A stretch of DNA of 29,885 bases from Patescibacteria group bacterium (GCA_004298405.1 SCSL01000084.1:1-29885), one strand, 5' to 3'; numbered from the stretch's first letter, positions 1 to 8,001 are shown. Program-made: numbers and translations. Notes: a model not told the origin generated them from the letters alone.

Positions 1-956
1 TCTTCAAGACGCACCAACGGGAACCATCCGAGTTTCTTCGCGCGATCAATCCGAGGCAATGCCAATTCAGACAGAAAGACAAAATTTTCTCCCTCCACGA
101 CCTGTGAGTTTGAACCAGTCATGGCGATAATTTGTTTGGCGACGTCTTCAAGAACAAGATCAACATCCGAACCAATGTTCACGGGACCTGCATATTCAGC
201 ATCCGCCATGATACGCATAATCCCATCAATGACGTCGCTGATATACGCCAACGAGGTGTGGAAACCTCGACCCCCATACATGACAAGATCTTTCCCATCA
301 AGGGCATTCAAGATGAAGTCAGGAATAAGTTGGCCATCAAAGAGCGGCATACGCGGACCGAATGTCCGAAAGATACGCGCAATGCGTATCTCTAGACTAT
401 GCACCTGGCGGTACGTTTCAAACATTGTCTCCGAAAACCGCTTCCCTTCGTCATAACAAGCCCGTGGCGTGAGTTGATCTACAAGCCCCAGCTCTTCCTC
501 ACCAACCAGCCCTGTCGTATCTTTCCGCGTTCCATATACAACCGAGCTTGAGGCAAGAAGAATTCGCGCGCGATATTTTTTCGCAAGCTCAAGAACATGA
601 TAATTTCCAAGACTGTTGGCGAGTAACGTCTGAATCTTGAACTGATCGAAATTCTTGATCGACGTAGGACAAGCAAAATGATAAATCTCCTGGATGCCTT
701 GAAAGGGCAGTTTAAACGCGGCAAGCTCGGCGAAACGCTCCAACTCAAACGGCTGATTCACGTCTAAACGAAGAAATCGAAAATTTTGGTTCTGGAGAAG
801 GGATTCGATATTCTTGGTATCTCCCGTGGAGAGGTTGTCGATGCAAACCACACGGTGACCTTCTTTCAGGAGATACTCGCACAAAAAGGAACCGATAAAT
901 CCCGCACCGCCGGTGACAAGGATGTTTTTATTTTCAAATACAATCGGTTGTGCCAT
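1..956 (-). CDS. UDP-glucuronate decarboxylase-like NAD-dependent epimerase/dehydratase (3' partial)
   Basis: This is an extended short-chain dehydrogenase that probably acts on a nucleotide sugar, such as UDP-glucuronate to UDP-xylose for surface glycan synthesis. The frame is open from ATG at 956 to the window edge, about 318 residues, and the C-terminus lies outside the window. The N-terminus carries the Rossmann motif TGGAGFIGS. An SSSVVYG stretch supplies the catalytic Ser/Thr region, YDEGKR gives the YxxxK pair, and a RIFRTFGPRM stretch resembles UDP-xylose synthases. It lies 18 bp downstream of the second subtilase on the same strand. An extended -10 (TGGTATACT, minus strand, 964-972) sits seven bases before the ATG, so it may be transcribed on its own as a nearly leaderless mRNA. 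The SDR class is certain; the decarboxylase activity is inferred from the YDEGKR/FGPRM pattern and could instead be another 4,6-dehydratase or epimerase. Confidence 0.85.
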   Translation of the reverse strand, partial: MAQPIVFENKNILVTGGAGFIGSFLCEYLLKEGHRVVCIDNLSTGDTKNIESLLQNQNFRFLRLDVNQPFELERFAELAAFKLPFQGIQEIYHFACPTSIKNFDQFKIQTLLANSLGNYHVLELAKKYRARILLASSSVVYGTRKDTTGLVGEEELGLVDQLTPRACYDEGKRFSETMFETYRQVHSLEIRIARIFRTFGPRMPLFDGQLIPDFILNALDGKDLVMYGGRGFHTSLAYISDVIDGIMRIMADAEYAGPVNIGSDVDLVLEDVAKQIIAMTGSNSQVVEGENFVFLSELALPRIDRAKKLGWFPLVRLE

Positions 957-963
957 ATACCCT

Positions 964-972
964 AGTATACCA
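964..972 (-). promoter_or_regulatory. Extended -10 promoter placed at the decarboxylase start codon
   Basis: On the minus strand TGG-TATACT matches an extended -10 (5 of 6 core bases plus the TG). It is followed by seven bases and then the ATG at 956. There is no good Shine-Dalgarno and no clear -35. The predicted transcript would start at or next to the ATG. The motif lies between the stop codon of the preceding protease gene and this gene. Confidence 0.45.
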
Positions 973-974
973 GA

Positions 975-3083
975 TTACAGCCCCCACGCTGCGGAATTGA
1001 TGCCTCCGCGGTCATTCTCGTCGTCACTAAAGAATGTTCCGATGAGTTGAGCATAACCGTTGTAAACACGGATATGAGGACCCCCACCTGGACCTGCGGC
1101 GGAAATAATAGACGCGCCTGGCCACTCGCTGAGATTCCCAACGGAAAGGCGCACGCCCCCGCGGAATGCGGAGTCGTACGCGAAGAAGGTTCCAAGCCAC
1201 GTTCCCACACCATCAAAAATCTGTACCTGCGGACCGCCTCCATTATCTGTCCCCGTCACGATTTCGTCGTCTCCATCCCCATCAAGATCTCCTGCGGCCA
1301 CAAATATTCCCTTGTCATAGGTGCTGGCGTAGGCGAGAAACTCACTGACGAACGTCCCATCGGACTCGTGGACTTGAATACGAGGCTCATCTCCACCCCC
1401 TACTCCGACGATCACCTCATCATTCCCATCTCCATCAACATCGCCCATGACCACACGAAGACTGATGGTGTCCGTGAACCCAAACGTGTCATAGGGATGA
1501 AATGCATCCGACAGGGGGATACCTTCCTTATCAAAAATTTGGACTCGACCGCCGCCGTCTGCATCCGTACTCACCGCGATCTCTTCGATTCCATCGCCAT
1601 CGATATCTCCTGTGGCAACATACAACCCTGAACGCAATGCCGTTTCAAATGCATAAAACTGGCTCACGAGATTTCCTTGAAGGTCAAACACGCGAACCTG
1701 CGGTCCGCCACCGGGTCCTGGAACCGTGACGATTTCCTCTTTCCCATCCCCATCTACATCGCCCATTGCTAGTCGCACACCACCAGTAAATGAAGCGTCA
1801 TACACATCAAACTCAGTAACGACTTCACTTCCGCTGTTGGTAAACACACGGACTGTCGGTGGGCTTCCAGACTCAGGTGCAACGGCAATGCGATAGCTCG
1901 AAGCTGTTTCGCTGACGGAAGAAGAAGAACCCCCATCACTTCCATCAGCGAAAGAAGGAGCCAAGGTAAGAGCTGTGGCAATGTTGAGTCGGCCAGCGCC
2001 CATCTTTCCCTTCGCGTCTCCTGTCGCGGTCACAGGATCAACGGACAAACGCAAAATGGATTTTATGTCGTCTGGAGTAAGTGAGTGGTAAGCCGACTTC
2101 AATAACGCCGCGGCTCCGGCAACCATAGGTGAGGCCATGGATGTTCCTGACCACGAATCTTGATAAAAGCCTTCGTCAAACTCTATCCAGTTATCGTCTT
2201 GGTACACGGCACTATAGATATCCTGCCCTGGCGCAGATATGTCAGTACACTCCGACCCGTAATTGGAAAAATCCGCTTTCACATCATCTTGATCTGTGGC
2301 GGCCACGCCCAAAATCCAATCCTCGTCTGCCCGTTCACCATAGCACGCAGGAAAAATGGGAGTCGTGTCAATATTGATCCCGCCGTTGTCCGCGTTCCCC
2401 ATGGCGGCGACAACCACGATACCTTCTTCGTAAGCTTCACGGATAACGGCACGTAACGCGTCATCAATATCAAAACCGGTGAAACTTAAATTGATTACGT
2501 CTGCGCCGTTCTCTATCGCATACTCCACCCCCTGTCGAGCAAGATTTGAGTCGCCAATGCCGCGATTATCCAAAATACGAACAGACATCAACTGAACATC
2601 CCAAATGATTCCAGCAACTCCTTCCTGATTATCTCCTACAGCACCGATAATGCCGGCTATAACCGTTCCGTGCGAAACGGCTCCTTCATCAAATGCCTCG
2701 CCTTGCGTAGGGACTGGCGTACCATCATCGTCAACAAAATCATATCCGTTTACGTCATCAATGTATCCGTTGTTGTCATTGTCGATCCCGTCATTAGCAA
2801 CTTCTCCACTATTCTCCCAAATGTTTTCCTCAAGGTCTGGATGGTCAAGATCAATTCCTGTGTCTAATACCGCCACAACGACGCTCCCATCACCCGTGTG
2901 CCTGTCCCACGCCTCATAGGCTCCAATGTTTTCAAGGTACCATTGGTCTTCCAAAAACTCGTCATCAGGGGTGAGTGCGTAGGCAGAGGGGGGAAGGGTT
3001 AGGAGGGTGAGAAGGATTAGGAGGGTGAGAAGGTAGCCCCGGGCTTTAGCCCGGGTTCGGATCGAGGAAAGATGAAATTTCAT
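975..3083 (-). CDS. Secreted subtilisin-like serine protease (S8) with FG-GAP repeat tail
   Basis: This is an exported peptidase of family S8. A basic n-region and a very Leu/Thr-rich hydrophobic core (about residues 1-36, ending SAYA) form a Sec signal peptide. The triad is Asp74 (AVLDTGID), His138 (SHGTVIAG) and Ser315 (SGTSMASP), with oxyanion Asn230. An Asp/Asn-rich insert around residues 100-120 is typical of calcium-stabilised bacterial S8 enzymes. Residues from about 400 to 702 are FG-GAP/VCBS-type repeats with GDVDGDG and GPGGGP motifs, predicted to form a beta-propeller for binding or display. It starts two bases after the stop of the other subtilase gene, so the two are probably translationally coupled paralogues. 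The signal peptide coding sequence contains a palindromic repeat (3038-3055) and an 18-bp direct duplication (2999-3034). The protease call is secure; the substrate is unknown. Confidence 0.93.
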   Translation of the reverse strand: MKFHLSSIRTRAKARGYLLTLLILLTLLTLPPSAYALTPDDEFLEDQWYLENIGAYEAWDRHTGDGSVVVAVLDTGIDLDHPDLEENIWENSGEVANDGIDNDNNGYIDDVNGYDFVDDDGTPVPTQGEAFDEGAVSHGTVIAGIIGAVGDNQEGVAGIIWDVQLMSVRILDNRGIGDSNLARQGVEYAIENGADVINLSFTGFDIDDALRAVIREAYEEGIVVVAAMGNADNGGINIDTTPIFPACYGERADEDWILGVAATDQDDVKADFSNYGSECTDISAPGQDIYSAVYQDDNWIEFDEGFYQDSWSGTSMASPMVAGAAALLKSAYHSLTPDDIKSILRLSVDPVTATGDAKGKMGAGRLNIATALTLAPSFADGSDGGSSSSVSETASSYRIAVAPESGSPPTVRVFTNSGSEVVTEFDVYDASFTGGVRLAMGDVDGDGKEEIVTVPGPGGGPQVRVFDLQGNLVSQFYAFETALRSGLYVATGDIDGDGIEEIAVSTDADGGGRVQIFDKEGIPLSDAFHPYDTFGFTDTISLRVVMGDVDGDGNDEVIVGVGGGDEPRIQVHESDGTFVSEFLAYASTYDKGIFVAAGDLDGDGDDEIVTGTDNGGGPQVQIFDGVGTWLGTFFAYDSAFRGGVRLSVGNLSEWPGASIISAAGPGGGPHIRVYNGYAQLIGTFFSDDENDRGGINSAAWGL
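2999..3034. repeat. 18-bp direct duplication inside a signal peptide
   Basis: Two adjacent copies of TTAGGAGGGTGAGAAGG(A/T) run from 2999 to 3016 and 3017 to 3034. Read on the minus strand they encode the repeated Leu-Leu-Thr-Leu-Leu core of the protease signal peptide. The period is six codons, so the frame is kept. Confidence 0.8.
3038..3055. repeat. Palindromic repeat inside the protease signal peptide
   Basis: CCCGGGCTTTAGCCCGGG is a perfect hairpin with 7-bp arms and a TTTA loop. Its loop and arm layout match the dispersed GGGGC-TTTA-GCCCC palindromes found between genes in this window. On the minus strand it encodes part of the basic n-region just before the hydrophobic core. Confidence 0.75.
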
Positions 3084-3085
3084 AG

Positions 3086-5113
3086 TTAATAAATGGCCAC
3101 GAGAGCACCGAATCGGTTCTTTGCATCGAAAGCAAAAAAACCACCAATGAGTTCCGGTTGATTATTAAAGATACGGATCTGCGGTCCTCCTCCCGCGGAA
3201 GGACTCACGTACAATTCAATCGATCCATTTGAATCAATATCCCCTGCGGTGATTTCTACGCCGCCACGATACTCATGGGGGAACGCAAAAAATGTCTGCA
3301 GTAAACTCCCAGATTGATTATACACGCCTACAGAAGGAATGTATCCCGCCGCTGGCGCAACCACAATTTCTTCTTTCCCGTCTGCATTCATATCAACACT
3401 TATAAGATGCAACCCAGACACCTCTCCATCAAACGCGACAAAAGATTCCTCATAACGACCTATGCCATCGTGGACAAAAACCATTCCCTCACCATCTGAA
3501 ACAAGGGTTGAGATGATTTCAAACTCTGGGTCGTCATCAACATCGCCAAGAGCCAATTGTACAGGTGAAGTTGTCCGTCCATGTGGGAAAAAGGCTCCCT
3601 TCAAATGTCCGTATCGATTAAAGATACGCACTTGACCCGTTCCGCCCGTATCAGATGTGACGAGAATTTCATCGACCCCATCGGCATTCACATCTCCCAC
3701 GGTCACAAAAATTCCATGTCGATCTCCTTCATCAAAGGCAAAAAACTGACCTTCCACGTTCCCTGCAAGATCAAAAATGCGAACCTGCGGTCCACCACCA
3801 GGACCCGCCCCTGTCACGATTTCCTCTTCCCCGTCTCCATCGACGTCGCCGACGGCCAATCGAACCCCGCCATGAAAGGCAGGATCATACGCTTGAAACT
3901 CTACAAGAACATCTCCTTGCCCATTCATACGGCGAACAAGAGGCTCTGCCCCACGCTGTTGCGCAACGACAAAGGAAGAGGCAGGTTTGCTCACAGAACG
4001 ACCCGATATCACAGACCCCTGTCCCACAAAATTCGCGGCGTACTCAAGGGCTCGTGCAAGATTCATCCGACCTGCGCCAAGTCGTTTGCGCGCTTCGAGT
4101 GATGTTTCTTCAACGGGATCAACAGACAGTTTTAGGGAATTGCGAATTTGGTCGGGAGTGAGACTTGGAAATCGTGACCGCAATAAAGCGACTGCGCCCG
4201 AAACCATCGGCGCGGCAAGCGACGTTCCTTCCCATGGCGATGCATAGGACGTGATGAACGTAAGGTCCTCGGCATCGTGGTAGACACTCGCAAAAATATT
4301 CACACCCGGAGCCGCGATGTCTGTACAGCGTGTTCCAAAATTTGAGAACTCGGCTTTTTGGTCTGCTTGATTGCTCGCGGCCACGCCAATCACAACATTG
4401 CGACCAATCTCCACATCAAAACACGCCGGGTAGATGGCAGAAAGGTCTGTGTCGATATTGCCGTTGCCGATCGCCGCGACGATAACGACTCCTTGATCAT
4501 AGGCCCACTCGATAGTCTCACGCAGTCGCGCGTCCGTCTGCGAAAACGTAAAACTCAGATTTATCACATCGGCTCCATTCTCTACCGCATACACAATGGC
4601 GCGACGCACATCTGTCGTGGAACCAGCTCCAAACTCATTAAGAACGCGTAAAGACATAATGGAAACGTCCCAATTGATTCCCGTAATACCAAGACCATTA
4701 TTTGCCGTTGCCCCGATGATCCCCGCGATGACGGTCCCGTGCGATGCGACCGTATCACTCACCTCTTCTCCAAAATCGGGTGATGGATCTGCGTCACCAT
4801 CAACAAAGTCCCATCCGATCACGTCATCGTCGTACCCATTATGATCGTCGTCTGTGCCATCTCCTGCCACTTCATCATCATTGTGCCAATACTGTGAAAT
4901 AAGATCCTCGTGATCTAAATCAAACCCTGCATCGAGGACGGCGACAATGGTCTCCTCCGATCCTGTTTCAATCTCCCAAGCCTCTGGGGCAGATATCTGA
5001 TCCAAATACCAAAGCTCAGAACGGAACCGATCCGTCACGTCACGAGCTTCCGTGTCCAAAAAAGGGAAAAAGACAACGGATGTAATGATACAGGCAAACA
5101 AAAAATGCCGCAT
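3086..5113 (-). CDS. Secreted subtilisin-like serine protease (S8) with FG-GAP repeat tail, paralogue
   Basis: This is an S8 peptidase of 675 residues with the same plan as the next gene downstream. It has a short signal peptide (about residues 1-24), Asp61 (AVLDAGFD), His125 (SHGTVIAG), oxyanion Asn217 and Ser298 (EGTSLAAP). About 290 residues of FG-GAP repeats follow, with GDVDGDG-type calcium loops and GPGGGPQVR motifs. The two proteases look like an old tandem duplication, since they are similar throughout but diverged in the repeats. The start codon is unusual: a terminator-like hairpin (5104-5128) covers it and its T-run is codons 4-6. I kept this start because the signal peptide begins here and no other in-frame ATG precedes the catalytic domain. 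The upstream Ycf48-like gene ends 27 bp away. Confidence 0.92.
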   Translation of the reverse strand: MRHFLFACIITSVVFFPFLDTEARDVTDRFRSELWYLDQISAPEAWEIETGSEETIVAVLDAGFDLDHEDLISQYWHNDDEVAGDGTDDDHNGYDDDVIGWDFVDGDADPSPDFGEEVSDTVASHGTVIAGIIGATANNGLGITGINWDVSIMSLRVLNEFGAGSTTDVRRAIVYAVENGADVINLSFTFSQTDARLRETIEWAYDQGVVIVAAIGNGNIDTDLSAIYPACFDVEIGRNVVIGVAASNQADQKAEFSNFGTRCTDIAAPGVNIFASVYHDAEDLTFITSYASPWEGTSLAAPMVSGAVALLRSRFPSLTPDQIRNSLKLSVDPVEETSLEARKRLGAGRMNLARALEYAANFVGQGSVISGRSVSKPASSFVVAQQRGAEPLVRRMNGQGDVLVEFQAYDPAFHGGVRLAVGDVDGDGEEEIVTGAGPGGGPQVRIFDLAGNVEGQFFAFDEGDRHGIFVTVGDVNADGVDEILVTSDTGGTGQVRIFNRYGHLKGAFFPHGRTTSPVQLALGDVDDDPEFEIISTLVSDGEGMVFVHDGIGRYEESFVAFDGEVSGLHLISVDMNADGKEEIVVAPAAGYIPSVGVYNQSGSLLQTFFAFPHEYRGGVEITAGDIDSNGSIELYVSPSAGGGPQIRIFNNQPELIGGFFAFDAKNRFGALVAIY

Positions 5114-5128
5114 ATTGACTGCGGCATT
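5104..5128 (-). terminator. Terminator-like hairpin overlapping the protease start codon
   Basis: On the minus strand AATGCCGC and GCGGCATT form a perfect 8-bp stem with a 9-base loop, followed directly by a T-run. The protease ATG lies at the loop/3'-arm junction, and the T-run is part of the signal peptide coding sequence. The hairpin follows the stop codon of the Ycf48-like gene, so it could end that transcript or control readthrough and translation of the protease. Confidence 0.55.
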
Positions 5129-5140
5129 GTAACGATTTCC

Positions 5141-6610
5141 TTAAAAATTGTCATCCAGACTGTTTACTGAAGCTTGTGCTTCGTCTTTGTTGTAGTCTTG
5201 TACTGAATTAATCGTCTCGCCGAAGGAATAGTTACTGAAAAAGGCGTCGGAAATGTCATCGATTTGTTGATTCCAGTCTGAACCGTAGAGATCGCTTGCT
5301 ATGTCTTCGCTCGCAATCGCGCGCAGTTCGCCATAGCGGGCGACAGCATACACGGTGGGCACGCTCTGGAATTTCACCATCCTTGTCCCTGGATGATAGG
5401 TGACGTTGGATCCGAGTGTGAGATCAGACATAAAATCCGCGCTCACCTCAATAACATCGTCAAAATTATCAAACCAAGTGAAGTAAACTTTTTCATTAGG
5501 GAACGCATGACGCTTTCCGTCGGTGGCGTAGTAGTAAACCGCGCGACAAGGATCATTCACGTCCGCCCCTTCTTCACAGGTGAGCTTTATAAGATTGCTT
5601 GGCTCAGCTTCCGCAGGCTCACCCAGGCTAAAGCCTGGGTCTACCGATTCCTCAGTCGCTGGTTCTTCCTCTACAACATCTTCAACAACCTCATAGTGGT
5701 ACACCGACGAATACACATCATAATCCGTCCCAGCAACCCACACATGGGATTCGTCCCTGACATAGGACGTATAAAACGTGATGTTCTCGTCCACAAAACT
5801 CTCCGACGTCCATGTGTCTCCCCCATCCTCGGACAGTAAGACAATCTTGTCACCCGCAACAACCATCCGATCACCAACCGCCTGGATATCAGAGAGATGT
5901 TGAGTCGAGAGCCCACTTACCGAAACCGTTAACCAACTCACGCCTCCGTCTGTTGTCTTTTTGAATGTTCCATTTTCTCCGACAATCCAACCAGTCGAGG
6001 CGCTTTCAAAATATACGCCCAACAATGTGTCCGATCCGATCCGACCAAAATTTGTCCAGGTGATGCCGTTGTTGCTCGCCTTCAAAAATCGACCTGCTCC
6101 ACCCACAACCCACGCCGTGCCGTCCGCGTTATCTTGCACGGCATAAAGTGTTTCGGTCACGTTTGGCGTTCCACTAAACCAGTTTCCGTTTGCGTAATAG
6201 ACGACAGTTCCACTTGCCCCGACAACATACCCCGTTGAAGACGCAGCGCGGTCAATGTCATAGAACGTGTTGCTCACTCCCAGTGACGCGGATGCCCAAG
6301 TTGCTCCATCATCTTCTGAGTACGCGTAGGCTCCCGATTCTCCCACAGCCAAAAAGTCACCATTGGCGGCAACATCAACATCGTGCCACCACACAGATCC
6401 AGAACTCGAGAGCAACGTCCATGTCGCCCCCGCGTCCGTCGAGCGCATCCGGTTCCCCGTGTTTCCCACGGCAACGAGGACATCACCAGATCCTGTGATG
6501 CCACGAATGCTCTGCATCGTGCCGTCGTCTTGGACGGTCCACGTGGTTTCGGCACGGATAGAAAGTGGGAGAAGAAGGAGAATGAGTAAAAAAAATAATC
6601 GACTTCGCAT
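5141..6610 (-). CDS. Secreted Ycf48/BNR-like beta-propeller protein with C-terminal FPNE surface module
   Basis: This 489-residue exported protein has a clear signal peptide (residues 1-20, ending IRA). Residues about 22-310 contain repeats of the Ycf48/photosystem II stability factor or BNR type, seen as spaced S-x-D-x-G-x-T-W strands such as STDAGATWT, EDDGATW and EDGGDTWT. A Glu-rich linker of about 30 residues follows; it is partly encoded by a perfect 20-bp palindrome (5621-5640). Residues about 340-470 form a separate module with YYYATDGKR, FPNEKVYFTWF and FDDV. This module recurs at the N-terminus of the large S-layer-like protein encoded at 8087-11875. The gene follows the coiled-coil gene by 11 bp. 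Photosystem function is not expected here. A binding or scaffold role on the cell surface is inferred. Confidence 0.8.
   Translation of the reverse strand: MRSRLFFLLILLLLPLSIRAETTWTVQDDGTMQSIRGITGSGDVLVAVGNTGNRMRSTDAGATWTLLSSSGSVWWHDVDVAANGDFLAVGESGAYAYSEDDGATWASASLGVSNTFYDIDRAASSTGYVVGASGTVVYYANGNWFSGTPNVTETLYAVQDNADGTAWVVGGAGRFLKASNNGITWTNFGRIGSDTLLGVYFESASTGWIVGENGTFKKTTDGGVSWLTVSVSGLSTQHLSDIQAVGDRMVVAGDKIVLLSEDGGDTWTSESFVDENITFYTSYVRDESHVWVAGTDYDVYSSVYHYEVVEDVVEEEPATEESVDPGFSLGEPAEAEPSNLIKLTCEEGADVNDPCRAVYYYATDGKRHAFPNEKVYFTWFDNFDDVIEVSADFMSDLTLGSNVTYHPGTRMVKFQSVPTVYAVARYGELRAIASEDIASDLYGSDWNQQIDDISDAFFSNYSFGETINSVQDYNKDEAQASVNSLDDNF
5621..5640. repeat. Palindromic repeat inside the Ycf48-like gene
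   Basis: ACCCAGGCTAAAGCCTGGGT is a perfect 8-bp-arm hairpin with a TAAA loop, the loop shared by the dispersed palindromes. It is read in frame in the linker between the propeller and the FPNE module, where an insertion would be tolerated. Confidence 0.75.
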
Positions 6611-6621
6611 ACGAGGATTCT

Positions 6622-6954
6622 TTAAGCAGAACGAATGGATTGTGGAAATGGTTGAAGCACTGACAAAGCATCTACATCGTTTTTATCCAGCACATTTTTC
6701 TGTTTCAAAATCTCGATCAACATGGTTACTTTCTTATCCTCGTTGCGCATCATAACAATCAAATCGCCCTTTAGGGATCCAAGTTTCTCGTCCATGGCGT
6801 CTAAAATGTCTAATTTTGTTTGATTGATTTTACCGTCTAACTGATTGATCTTGCTGTCTAATCGATTTATTTCACCACGAAATTCTTCCTTCGTGACCAT
6901 ATGATCCTGAAGAAATTCCATGATGTCAGTTGTTGTCGCGTCTGGCTTGTCCAT
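6622..6954 (-). CDS. Small coiled-coil protein of unknown function
   Basis: This is a 110-residue cytoplasmic protein starting at ATG 6954; a GTG 18 bases upstream is a weaker alternative. I recognise no catalytic domain. Residues about 25-90 form a heptad-like helix with two tandem units of the form LD-x-KIN-Q (RLDSKINQ, QLDGKINQ), followed by an amphipathic stretch rich in Lys, Asp and Leu. A trimeric or dimeric coiled coil is likely. It is the first gene of the minus-strand run that leads into the Ycf48-like and protease genes, with 11 bp to the next gene. An extended -10-like TGTGATACT lies ten bases before the ATG and no Shine-Dalgarno is visible, so it may be leaderless. Confidence 0.65.
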   Translation of the reverse strand: MDKPDATTTDIMEFLQDHMVTKEEFRGEINRLDSKINQLDGKINQTKLDILDAMDEKLGSLKGDLIVMMRNEDKKVTMLIEILKQKNVLDKNDVDALSVLQPFPQSIRSA

Positions 6955-6963
6955 ACAAGGAAA

Positions 6964-6972
6964 GAGTATCAC
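6964..6972 (-). promoter_or_regulatory. Extended -10-like element before the coiled-coil gene
   Basis: TG-T-GATACT on the minus strand is ten bases from the ATG at 6954. The same GGTTTGTGATA core also lies upstream of the HEPN gene (near 7770-7780), in each case just downstream of a sequence containing AAACCAAAACCCG. Only 4 of 6 core bases match, so this is weak alone; the repeat of the arrangement supports it. Confidence 0.35.
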
Positions 6973-6988
6973 AAACCAACATAAACCA

Positions 6989-7014
6989 AAACCCGTGGTA
7001 TGAGCCGCGGGTTT
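6989..7014 (-). terminator. Terminator after the HEPN/MNT genes
   Basis: AAACCCGTGG and CCGCGGGTTT pair over ten positions (one wobble or mismatch, depending on strand) around a 6-base loop. T-rich sequence follows on both strands. It lies about 30 bases downstream of the MNT stop codon. Confidence 0.6.
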
Positions 7015-7044
7015 ATTTCTTACTTTGACAATCGGGGGTTCGAT

Positions 7045-7368
7045 TTATGTGACTCTCACTCCATACTTTCGCACCTGATCGCCCATAATACTGGTTGTTG
7101 ATGCAAGTAAATCATCAGTAGACAAGAGGATAGGCTCTATTCGTGTATCAATATTAACGGCTGTTTCCCACAAACGCATTTTTCGTTGCAAGTACGACTT
7201 TCCACGTCCAGGTCGTCTTGAAACAACAGCGACATCGATATCGCTCAAGTCGGTTGCACGCCCGGCCGCCTGGGAACCAAACAAATAAATCTGTTCAAAT
7301 TCAAAACGCTCTTTTTTGAGAGCTTGAGCGTATGCTTTTACGATCTGTGTTGCTTCACGTTTCGACAT
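7045..7368 (-). CDS. MNT-type nucleotidyltransferase, antitoxin of a HEPN/MNT pair
   Basis: This is a minimal nucleotidyltransferase of 107 residues from ATG 7368. I preferred this start to a position further upstream because it gives the usual short overlap with the toxin gene and the usual MNT length. The signature is intact: GS at residues 31-32 (LFGSQAAGRA), then SDIDVAV with Asp43 and Asp45, and a candidate third acidic residue at Asp74 (NIDTRIEP). Proteins of this family neutralise a neighbouring HEPN ribonuclease by attaching AMP units to it. The gene overlaps the end of the HEPN gene by 31 bp, which suggests coupled translation. A hairpin terminator follows. Confidence 0.85.
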   Translation of the reverse strand: MSKREATQIVKAYAQALKKERFEFEQIYLFGSQAAGRATDLSDIDVAVVSRRPGRGKSYLQRKMRLWETAVNIDTRIEPILLSTDDLLASTTSIMGDQVRKYGVRVT

Positions 7369-7751
7369 AGCTCGCGATGTAAATCGAGGATTGGTTGATA
7401 AAACTGATCGGCGTATTGCTTCGTACAAGCACGGTAAAATTCCAAGCGCACATCAGGATACCGTGTCTCGAGGTTAAATTCACTCACTCGCGCTAGTAAG
7501 ATTCGAATGGACTCTGATTCTTCAAGCCCAGCGAGATTAGCAAGACGACTCAAGTTGTGAATATAAGGCGCGTGATCTCGTGTCTTCACAACAACCAGTG
7601 CCTTAAGCGCCTTTTCCAAAATCAAGTGACCAAAAAAGAGACAGTCGGCATAACGCCTAGAAGCATACAAACTCTCCATCGTCTTTCGTTTCTCTCGCGA
7701 ACTTTTCACCCAGTATTCTGCAAATTCATTTGTTTTCTTGATTGAGAGCAT
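7338..7751 (-). CDS. HEPN-domain protein, probable ribonuclease toxin
   Basis: This all-helical HEPN protein has 137 residues. The RX4H catalytic motif is at Arg130-His135 (RNVKQH), at the extreme C-terminus. A conserved ETRYPD segment and a hydrophobic LILEKALKALVV helix match the PF05168-type HEPN family. With the adjacent MNT gene it forms a HEPN/MNT toxin-antitoxin module, presumably an RNase that cuts RNA when not modified. The start has a good AGGA ribosome binding site seven bases upstream. The module is common in archaea and CPR bacteria, where defence or stress roles are proposed. Activity is inferred from the motif only. Confidence 0.83.
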   Translation of the reverse strand: MLSIKKTNEFAEYWVKSSREKRKTMESLYASRRYADCLFFGHLILEKALKALVVVKTRDHAPYIHNLSRLANLAGLEESESIRILLARVSEFNLETRYPDVRLEFYRACTKQYADQFYQPILDLHRELCRNVKQHRS

Positions 7752-7855
7752 AGGTTTCCTAACATTAGGATATCACAAACCCCTACAAACCAAAACCCGC
7801 GTGGGACCTCTGAAAAACTGCCTCACAGGGCAAGAAGTGCATTTTCTTCAACCAG

Positions 7856-7876
7856 GTCGGTGGCTTAGCCACCGAC
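7856..7876. repeat. 21-bp perfect palindrome, copy 1
   Basis: Arms GTCGGTGGCT and AGCCACCGAC flank a single T. An identical 21-bp copy is at 27930-27950, also between genes and also preceded by CAG. A dispersed repeat is therefore likely rather than a local operator. Confidence 0.8.
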
Positions 7877-7946
7877 AAATAAGGATTTCAAGTGCAACAT
7901 AGTTTTGTCGATCGTGAAAAGTTTGTTCTTTTGTGGGTGGTAAACC

Positions 7947-7974
7947 AAAACCCGCGGGCGAACCCGCGGGTTTT
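7947..7974 (-). terminator. Strong intrinsic terminator after the S-layer-like gene
   Basis: Perfect arms CCCGCGGG/CCCGCGGG are extended by A/T pairs. On the minus strand the loop is TTCG, a very stable tetraloop, followed by TTTTGGTTT. On the plus strand a run of five Ts follows, so it can act in both directions. It lies about 110 bases downstream of the S-layer-like stop codon. Confidence 0.85.
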
Positions 7975-8001
7975 TGGCTTCTATGTGAGATCCCTCCTCC
8001 T

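Noticed and set aside
5034..5127. Possible leader peptide from the ATG at 5127 (minus strand), out of frame with the protease
   Set aside because: An AAGGA site lies before it, but this overlaps the stop of the upstream gene, and the 30-codon peptide has no regulatory codon run. Not enough to call a gene.
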